Assembly: GCA_030620115.1 (NCBI GenBank)
Contig: JAUXFG010000130.1
Span: 1 to 10,807 of the forward strand
Length of the DNA stretch: 10,807 nucleotides
DNA from: Candidatus Fermentibacterota bacterium
GTDB taxonomy: Bacteria; JAFGKV01
Direction of reading: 5' to 3'
Shown piece after piece: positions 5,763-10,807 of the stretch. The position numbers and the translations under genes are program-made. Each line of letters starts with the position of its first letter. Position 1 is the stretch's first letter. The notes below the pieces were generated by a model. The model was not told the origin of the DNA and did not search any database. It was given only the letters and a program-made list of their open reading frames with translations.

Positions 5763-8700
5763 ATGTCCAGCCCGCATATCTCACGGCTCAACGATTGTTT
5801 TCTGAGATTCGGGTATAATCCGGACGAGAACATCAACAGACTTACCGAGTTCATTGGTGAGGAGCTTGGCGCGTTCTGCGCTCTGTATGGTCGACTCGAT
5901 GGGGAAGTAATGTGCTCTTCGGGGCTATGGTACGTACGGCCGGATCTCGATCCCATGGACCACTCTGATGGGCGCATCTGTTTTGATGTAATCACGGAAA
6001 ATATCGATGGGGTGCAACTCGTCCGTGATCTACCCCACTCCTCCTATGCACAGACCGATCCCAATGTCAAACGTCTCGATCTGCAGACATACGTAGGCAT
6101 TGGCGTCAAACTGAGAGGTCATTGCATTGGTTCCCTCTGCGTATTGTACCAGGCTGACCATGTGCCCACGCCTGAGGACGAGAAGCTGCTCAGCATCGTG
6201 GCCTCGGCGGTTGCCATTGAGGAGGAACGCAAACGTGCAGGGGAAGCGCTCTTGGAGAGCGAGACCAGATACAGGGCCCTTGCCGAGAACCTCAATGTGG
6301 GCGTATACAGGAACACCGTCGGCCCGAAAGGCAGGTTTATCGAGGCCAATCCGGCGATTATCCGGATGTTCGGGTTTGACACCAAGGAAGAATTCTTCGC
6401 CATGAATGTGGCAGATCTGTATGAGAATCCGGATGATCGGAAGGAGTTCAATCACAAGATGCTTCGCCATGGCTTTGTCAGTGATGAGGAGTTGCGGTTG
6501 AGCAAGCGGACCGGCGAAATCTTCATCGGCTCTGTGTCAGCGGTGGCGGTGAGGGGTGATGATGGGGAGGTGAAATACTTCGATGGCATTATCGACGATA
6601 TCACCGTACGGAAGCGGATGGAGGCGGCACTGGAGATTTCTGAACGACAGTATCGTTCGACATTGGACTCCATGGGTGATGCCATTCACGTGGTGGATGC
6701 GGACCTACGGTTTGTCCTATTCAACAGGCGCTTCAAGAAATGGAACGAGGAGCTCGGTCTCGAAACCAATGTCATCGGTCGCTCGTTATCCGAGATATTT
6801 CCATTTCTGTCACGCGGCGTCTTTGATGAGTATGACCATGTGTTCAACACGGGGAAGACATTGGTTACTGAGGAACGAACCGTTGTCGCCGGAAAACATT
6901 TGATAACCGAAACTCGAAAGATCCCGGTTTTCGAGGGAGACCGGGTTGCTCGAATCGTGACCGCGGTACGTGATGTGACGGAACAGCAAAGAGCACATGA
7001 TGCGCTCATAGAGTCAGAAGAGAGGTACCGTGGGCTGTTCGAGAACGCCACGGATCTCGTATGCGCATTTGATCGAGAGGGTAGGTTCACCAATGTGAGT
7101 AGATCAGCTGAGCGCCTTATTGGGTTTGCGAATACCGAGCTCATTGGTGTCATCTTCTTGAACCACATTGTCAGGCGTGATCGGCGCAGGGTTGTCCGTG
7201 CTGTCCAAAGGGTCTTCGAAACAGGAGAGCCTTTGCGGGACTTCCCGGTGGAAGTAATCGTCAAGGATGGCTCTAGAAAGCAATTCGAGATGAGCATAGG
7301 TCCTCAACGGAAAGGGAAGACTATCATCGGGGTCGTGGGCAGTGCCAGGGACGTCACTGCTCGGAAAGAAGCGGAAGAGGCGCTCAGGCAGAGCGAGGAG
7401 CGGTTCAGGGAGATGGCTGAGTTGCTCCCGGAGATCGTGTGTGAGATCGATGCGCAGGGGATGCTCACCTATGTGAATCAACAGGGTTTCGCTATGACCG
7501 GGTACACCCAGGAGGATTTCGAGAAAGGCTTCTTCGTTGTCGATCTTTTCGTTCCGGAAGCTCGCGAGATAGTCAAGCACAACATGGACAGGGTCCTTTC
7601 CGGTGAGTGGGTTGAGATGCACGAGTATCTTGCCCAACGTAAGGACGGAAGCGTTTTCCCAATCATCGTTCATGTCGCGCCTATCATCCAAGACGGCCAA
7701 CGTGTAGGTCTCCGGGGTATCGTCATCGATATCAGTGGCAGAATACGGCTTGAAGAGCAGCTTCGCCACGCCGTGAAGATGGAGGCGGTCGGGCAGCTTG
7801 CCGGAGGGATCGCGCACGACTTCAATAACCTCCTCACTGGAATACTCGGGCACGCCAACATGCTCAAGCTCAGGGTCGAGCCAGGGAGTTTTGCCTATGA
7901 CGCCGCCAAGACCATGGAGGGAGCGGCGGAACGTGCCGTTGAACTGACTAAGCAGATGCTCGGATTTGCGCGGCGCGGCAAGCATCAGATTCTTCCGGTT
8001 GACCTTCACCGAACGATCTATGACGTGGTCACTCTCCTCTCTCGAACCATTGACAAGAGCATCCGCATCTCCGTCCAGCTCGATGCGAGGAATGCCACCA
8101 TCATGGGCGATCCGGGCCAGCTCGAGCAGATCCTGGTGAATCTTGCCATCAATGCCCGGGATGCCATGCCGAGAGGGGGAGATCTTGTTTTTCGAACCGA
8201 ATCCATGAGTCTTGATAGTGACTTCTGTGGGATGCATATGATGGAGACTCCGGGCGAGTATCTCGTGATCACCGTTAAGGACACCGGCAGCGGGATCCCG
8301 GCAGAGATACGAGATCGAATCTTCGAGCCTTTTTTCACCACAAAGACCAAGGGAGAAGGAACGGGGATGGGGCTGGCCATGGTCTATGGCATCGTGAAAA
8401 ACCACGGAGGCACTATTCAAGTCCAGAGCGAGGGGAGTAATGGTGCCACGTTTCAGGTTTATCTTCCGCTCACCGAGGAACTGCCAATTGAGCAGGGCGA
8501 CCGAGGGAACGACACCGTAGTCCATGGGACTGGTCGGATTCTCGTGGTTGATGACGAAGAAATTGTTCGCACAACCATCTTGGAGATGCTTCAAGTGCTT
8601 GGGTACCAGGCAGTAGGTGTTTCCGGGGGAGAGGAGGCCGTGGAATACTACCGTGTGCACGGCTCCCGCATCGATCTGATTCTCATCGATCTTGTGATGC

Positions 8701-8918
8701 CTGGAATGGGCGGCCGAGAGTGCTTCAGACACCTGAGAGAGATCGATCCCAAGGTGTGTGCGGTTCTCACCACAGGCTACGGCATGGATGGCAAGGTTCA
8801 GGAGATCATCGATGAGGGCATGCAGGGTTTCCTCCAGAAACCATACCGCCTGAAGGATCTCGGCACGAAGTTACATGAGGCCATGCTCGGGCCCACAGAA
8901 AGACAACCCGCCGGATAA
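5763..8918 (+). CDS. Soluble hybrid sensor histidine kinase (GAF, 4 x PAS, HisKA, HATPase, receiver)
   Basis: This 1051-residue kinase has no signal peptide or membrane segment, so it should sense cytoplasmic signals. Domains in order: GAF (about 10-155); four PAS units, each starting with a SExxYR-like linker (about 163-285, 293-410, 417-535, 544-662); HisKA with [15 protein letters not shown] and phospho-accepting His685; HATPase with N-box Asn797, G1 DTGSGIP (840-846), F-box FEPFFTTK (854-861) and G2 GEGTGMG (864-870); and a C-terminal receiver with acid pair Asp930-Asp931, phospho-accepting Asp976 (LIDLVMP), Thr1003/Thr1004 and Lys1026. All catalytic residues are present. The receiver has no DNA-binding output, so phosphate must pass to a phosphotransfer protein or the receiver must act back on the kinase. 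No partner regulator lies in the window. The ligand or cofactor of the GAF and PAS units is not readable from sequence. The start is supported by AAGGAG at 5750-5755. Confidence 0.95.
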   Translation: MSSPHISRLNDCFLRFGYNPDENINRLTEFIGEELGAFCALYGRLDGEVMCSSGLWYVRPDLDPMDHSDGRICFDVITENIDGVQLVRDLPHSSYAQTDPNVKRLDLQTYVGIGVKLRGHCIGSLCVLYQADHVPTPEDEKLLSIVASAVAIEEERKRAGEALLESETRYRALAENLNVGVYRNTVGPKGRFIEANPAIIRMFGFDTKEEFFAMNVADLYENPDDRKEFNHKMLRHGFVSDEELRLSKRTGEIFIGSVSAVAVRGDDGEVKYFDGIIDDITVRKRMEAALEISERQYRSTLDSMGDAIHVVDADLRFVLFNRRFKKWNEELGLETNVIGRSLSEIFPFLSRGVFDEYDHVFNTGKTLVTEERTVVAGKHLITETRKIPVFEGDRVARIVTAVRDVTEQQRAHDALIESEERYRGLFENATDLVCAFDREGRFTNVSRSAERLIGFANTELIGVIFLNHIVRRDRRRVVRAVQRVFETGEPLRDFPVEVIVKDGSRKQFEMSIGPQRKGKTIIGVVGSARDVTARKEAEEALRQSEERFREMAELLPEIVCEIDAQGMLTYVNQQGFAMTGYTQEDFEKGFFVVDLFVPEAREIVKHNMDRVLSGEWVEMHEYLAQRKDGSVFPIIVHVAPIIQDGQRVGLRGIVIDISGRIRLEEQLRHAVKMEAVGQLAGGIAHDFNNLLTGILGHANMLKLRVEPGSFAYDAAKTMEGAAERAVELTKQMLGFARRGKHQILPVDLHRTIYDVVTLLSRTIDKSIRISVQLDARNATIMGDPGQLEQILVNLAINARDAMPRGGDLVFRTESMSLDSDFCGMHMMETPGEYLVITVKDTGSGIPAEIRDRIFEPFFTTKTKGEGTGMGLAMVYGIVKNHGGTIQVQSEGSNGATFQVYLPLTEELPIEQGDRGNDTVVHGTGRILVVDDEEIVRTTILEMLQVLGYQAVGVSGGEEAVEYYRVHGSRIDLILIDLVMPGMGGRECFRHLREIDPKVCAVLTTGYGMDGKVQEIIDEGMQGFLQKPYRLKDLGTKLHEAMLGPTERQPAG

Positions 8919-8934
8919 GACTCTGAGCGAACCC

Positions 8935-9972
8935 TTACTCGGCAGACACCTCCCCGAGGTAATTCTTCATCAGGGGTTCGATAATTTCTTGCGTTGCCTT
9001 CTTGGCGCCTCCGAGATCGGCCAGAGTCAGAAGATCATCGATGGCTCCGAATGCTTTATTTTCTCTGTTGAGACGTTCTTGAGCGCTGCGGAATCCATAG
9101 GCCACAAAGATCCTTTGAGCCTTTTCGGTCCATAGGAAATCGATGAACGCGCGTACGAGATCCCTCTGCGCGGACCCAATATTCCTGTCGATGCTCATGA
9201 TGATATGTTCGCTTCGGATTGTGCGTGGGGGGTAGATGATCTCTCCCTCAATAGGTTTCCGGGTGGGACTGCCGATTGCATCCTGCTCATACGTAATCAG
9301 CACGTCTCCCGTTCCCTGTTCGAAGATACCGTGAGCGCCTCTGGCATGTGTTGCGCACACGTGCACATTCTGCCAGAGCTTATTGAGCTGCCGCGCCGCG
9401 TGTTCCCTCTCATTGCTCGCACGAAGGTATGAAGCGTACGCAGCGAGGATTGCCCATTGGGCGCCGCCCGAGGTCCGTGGATCCGCAAGGATGATCTGGA
9501 TGTCCTTCTTCAAGAGATTCTCATAATCGTGTATTTTGAGAGGATTCCCGTGTCTGACCACAAAGACCAGTGGCGAGGTGGTAACCACTCCGCGGAACGG
9601 GAGATCGTGCCATGAAGGTATCATGCGTATGCCGTGCTCACGCAGCCGAAGTGCATCGAGTTCCGATGACAGAATCGCGATTTCCGGCTGCAGTTTCCTT
9701 ATGATTTGGTTCGTGATGGTTCCTGAACCCGCGAAAGAAGTAATGAATTCTATTCGTTCTCCTGTTTTCTGTTCCCATTCGACCTGAAAAGCAGGGATGA
9801 TCCCATCATTGATCGCTTCTTGCATGGTGCTGAAGCAATAGAGCACCAATGTCTTCATGTCCTGGACTTGGCTGACTTTGCCGGTGCTCCAGATGAGACC
9901 GAAGATGAGCACGAGGCTCACCAGCAGCACGTACAGTACGCGTCGCCGAGCAATGCGGTGATTATGCGGCAT
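8935..9972 (-). CDS. Sulfate/thiosulfate-type ABC solute-binding protein (Sbp/CysP family)
   Basis: The chosen start at 9972 has GGAGG six bases upstream (345 residues); an in-frame ATG at 9990 would give 351 but has no spaced ribosome site. A basic N-terminus and one hydrophobic segment (about 13-28) act as a signal or anchor; there is no lipobox cysteine and no clear AxA cleavage site. The body aligns with E. coli Sbp: VVRHGNPLKIHDYENLL, DPRTSGGAQW and GTGDVLITYEQDAI match well-known blocks. Anion-binding positions of Sbp appear kept: Ser83 in AGSG, Ser168-Gly169-Gly170 in TSGG and Ala210 in HARG. The position of the binding tryptophan (Trp192 in Salmonella Sbp) is Tyr228; as I recall, CysP has Phe there. 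Sulfate, thiosulfate or another oxyanion is possible. No cysTWA-like genes flank it. The stop lies only 16 bases from the convergent kinase stop, with no terminator seen. Confidence 0.87.
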   Translation of the reverse strand: MPHNHRIARRRVLYVLLVSLVLIFGLIWSTGKVSQVQDMKTLVLYCFSTMQEAINDGIIPAFQVEWEQKTGERIEFITSFAGSGTITNQIIRKLQPEIAILSSELDALRLREHGIRMIPSWHDLPFRGVVTTSPLVFVVRHGNPLKIHDYENLLKKDIQIILADPRTSGGAQWAILAAYASYLRASNEREHAARQLNKLWQNVHVCATHARGAHGIFEQGTGDVLITYEQDAIGSPTRKPIEGEIIYPPRTIRSEHIIMSIDRNIGSAQRDLVRAFIDFLWTEKAQRIFVAYGFRSAQERLNRENKAFGAIDDLLTLADLGGAKKATQEIIEPLMKNYLGEVSAE

Positions 9973-9976
9973 GGTA

Positions 9977-9983
9977 TTCCTCC
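9977..9983 (-). promoter_or_regulatory. Ribosome binding site deciding the binding-protein start
   Basis: On the minus strand GGAGGAA precedes the ATG at 9972, with GGAGG six bases from it. Because it lies just inside the longer reading that begins at 9990, it argues for the shorter protein. Confidence 0.8.
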
Positions 9984-10033
9984 ATATCATCCCCTTCGCA
10001 CCAAGGATTTCTCGGGTTCATGAGGTACTTGGG

Positions 10034-10062
10034 ATTATAGTGTGCGACAGGAGAATGCTCAA
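10034..10062 (-). promoter_or_regulatory. Near-consensus sigma70 promoter for the binding-protein gene
   Basis: On the minus strand, TTGAGC (10057-10062) and a perfect TATAAT (10034-10039) are separated by exactly 17 bases. Transcription would begin near 10027, giving a leader of about 55 bases before the ATG at 9972. It sits in the gap between this gene and the 82-residue gene upstream, so the binding protein probably has its own transcript. Confidence 0.7.
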
Positions 10063-10078
10063 TACAGAAATGCGAACC

Positions 10079-10327
10079 CTAACCCCCCAAAGACTCATTG
10101 ACGGATCCCAGAACAGCATGGAGCTCCCATAGGTCCTTGTCCACGTCGTGACGGATCAGGTAGATCCGGTGGTCATTGCCGACGATCTTGAAGTAGCGAT
10201 GATTCGGCGCAAGCCAACGATCAAGGATGTCGACCACCTCGATCCACTTCTCTTCCATCAAAAAGCGACGGGGTCTCTCGTCAGCTCTGTAGCCGGAGTA
10301 GCATTCAACACGAAGAGGACAATTCAT
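10079..10327 (-). CDS. Small conserved-looking cytosolic protein, function unknown
   Basis: An 82-residue protein with no signal peptide or membrane segment. It is rich in charged and aromatic residues, with the patterns CYSGYRADERPRRF (9-22), ILDRWLAP (34-41), YFKIV (45-49) and IYLIRHD (55-61), then DLWEL (65-69). I recall similar small proteins with a YSGY-ADERP start and an RW...P / LRHD core in several bacterial groups, without known function; this is from memory and not checked. GGGGAG (10335-10340) lies seven bases before the ATG at 10327, which supports translation. The neighbour downstream on the same strand has its own promoter, so the two need not be co-transcribed. Its short length and lack of a recognised domain leave the role open. 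Confidence 0.75.
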   Translation of the reverse strand: MNCPLRVECYSGYRADERPRRFLMEEKWIEVVDILDRWLAPNHRYFKIVGNDHRIYLIRHDVDKDLWELHAVLGSVNESLGG

Positions 10328-10376
10328 GGATATTCTCCCCGGATGATAACCATTGCAGGGTATGGACGCTGCGGGA

Positions 10377-10471
10377 ATTCAGTGTTCAGTGTTCAGATTT
10401 CAGGAGGGATCAGCGGCCATGGACCAGGCTCTTTCCTGAACCCCCGAACCCTGAACACTGAACCCCTGAAC
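10377..10471. repeat. GTTCAG heptad tract with an inverted partner tract
   Basis: Four tandem heptads (ATTCAGT, GTTCAGT, GTTCAGA, TTTCAGG; 10377-10404) are followed by complementary heptads at 10435-10471. GTTCAGTGTTCAG at 10384-10396 is a perfect 13-base inverted match to 10451-10463. Transcribed from either strand it would form a long hairpin. The heptad is of the same kind as the tracts near 4022, 5258 and 5420. Confidence 0.8.
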
Positions 10472-10542
10472 GGTTACCCCATCTGGAATCAGCGAAGCGT
10501 CAAGTAGCCTCTCAATGAGTCCGTGCATCCGACCTCCTCCCC

Positions 10543-10717
10543 CTTTGGAGTGCGGTAGCCATGCTACCGCTTTTCCCGAGCAAGCCATGCTTGCGTAGGC
10601 CGTTGCTCATCGAACAGTCTGCAATGAGCGCGGGAGCATGGCTCCCGCAGAATAAGGCGCAAGCATGGATTGCGCACTCCAAAGCTTCCATAATCAATCC
10701 CGCGCAGTACGCGGGAT
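10543..10717. repeat. Composite palindromic array of short hairpins, several tipped by CATG
   Basis: An outer perfect 12-base inverted repeat (CTTTGGAGTGCG at 10543-10554; complement at 10673-10684) encloses a series of hairpins. These are GCGGTAGC/GCTACCGC (10552-10570, loop CAT), CAAGC/GCTTG (10581-10593, loop CAT), GCTCAT/ATGAGC (10605-10629), GCGGGAGC/GCTCCCGC (10630-10648, loop ATG) and GCGCAA/TTGCGC (10657-10675). A further perfect eight-pair hairpin follows outside (10697-10717, loop CAGTA). There is no transposase and no CRISPR-like regular spacing. Confidence 0.82.
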
Positions 10718-10807
10718 GAAGATGGGATGTTAAAATATGGGGATGCTTCATTTTCTCGTTTTGCAGTCTCGGCCTAGCTCTACGGCTCAAGATAGGAATA
10801 CGAAATC

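Larger units (their letters stand above)
10328..10807. other. Gene-free, hairpin-rich right end of the window
   Basis: No credible gene is visible in these 480 bases. They hold the ribosome site and leader of the 82-residue gene, a heptad inverted repeat (10377-10471), and a hairpin array (10543-10717). In the last 90 bases (10718-10807) I see only mildly AT-rich DNA without a recognisable promoter pair or gene start. The open minus-strand frame across 10512-10790 consists almost entirely of translated repeat and is not accepted as a gene. Confidence 0.65.

Noticed and set aside
7104-8732. Long open frame (542 codons) on the minus strand
   Set aside because: It lies wholly antisense to the kinase core, whose motifs are all in the plus frame. 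Its translation shows no family resemblance and has no ribosome site.
8905-8960. Bidirectional terminator between kinase and binding protein
   Set aside because: Only 16 bases separate the stops and no stem followed by a T-run was found on either strand.
10148-10507. 119-codon plus-strand frame opposite the small unknown gene
   Set aside because: It runs antisense through the 82-residue gene, which has a good ribosome site, and then through repeats.
10512-10790. 92-codon minus-strand frame at the right end
   Set aside because: Most of it is translated hairpin array; the Cys/His/Ala-rich product follows from the palindromes and there is no good ribosome site.
10718-10807. Promoter at TAAAAT (10731-10736)
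   Set aside because: No acceptable -35 box lies at the right distance and no gene start follows inside the window.

Overview
The window looks like chromosomal DNA from a free-living, probably Gram-negative bacterium with moderate G+C (judged by eye, not computed). Genes mostly start with ATG behind good Shine-Dalgarno sites. The intergenic DNA is unusually rich in dispersed palindromic repeats. A NatB-type permease fused to a CPBP protease, a large soluble hybrid histidine kinase and this repeat style together suggest an uncultured PVC-like or similar environmental lineage. That placement is low-confidence inference; no rRNA or marker gene is present to settle it.

Layout: (1) 1-3967, plus strand: the 3' part of an ABC exporter operon, with a permease cut by the left edge, a NatA-type ATPase overlapping it by 4 bases (ATGA), and a 696-residue permease fused to a CPBP (Abi) intramembrane protease. 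(2) 3968-4437: no gene, a mosaic of repeats. (3) 4438-5139, minus strand: deoD, a purine nucleoside phosphorylase with its key residues intact. (4) 5140-5762: a deoD leader, a second repeat mosaic with the same parts in the same order, and a short leader for the kinase. (5) 5763-8918, plus strand: a 1051-residue cytosolic hybrid kinase (GAF, four PAS, HisKA, HATPase, receiver). (6) 8935-9972, minus strand: a sulfate/thiosulfate-type solute-binding protein, convergent with the kinase, with its own near-consensus sigma70 promoter at 10034-10062. (7) 10079-10327, minus strand: an 82-residue conserved-looking protein of unknown function. (8) 10328-10807: no gene, but a heptad inverted repeat and a 175-base array of hairpins, most with CATG at or near the tip.

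The ABC genes plausibly form one exporter: two related NatB-like permeases share one ATPase, and one permease carries a protease. The other genes look like separate transcription units. The kinase has no output partner here, and the binding protein has no permease or ATPase beside it.

The most unusual content is in the repeats. deoD lies between two same-orientation copies of a composite module: GTTCAG heptads, a ~100-base inverted repeat, then a 47-base identical segment leading into a TGGAGGG...CCCTCCA foldback. Both the foldback and the right-end hairpin array contain the 10-mer GGAGCATGGC or its complement. These may be parts of an undescribed non-autonomous repeat family; this is a hypothesis.
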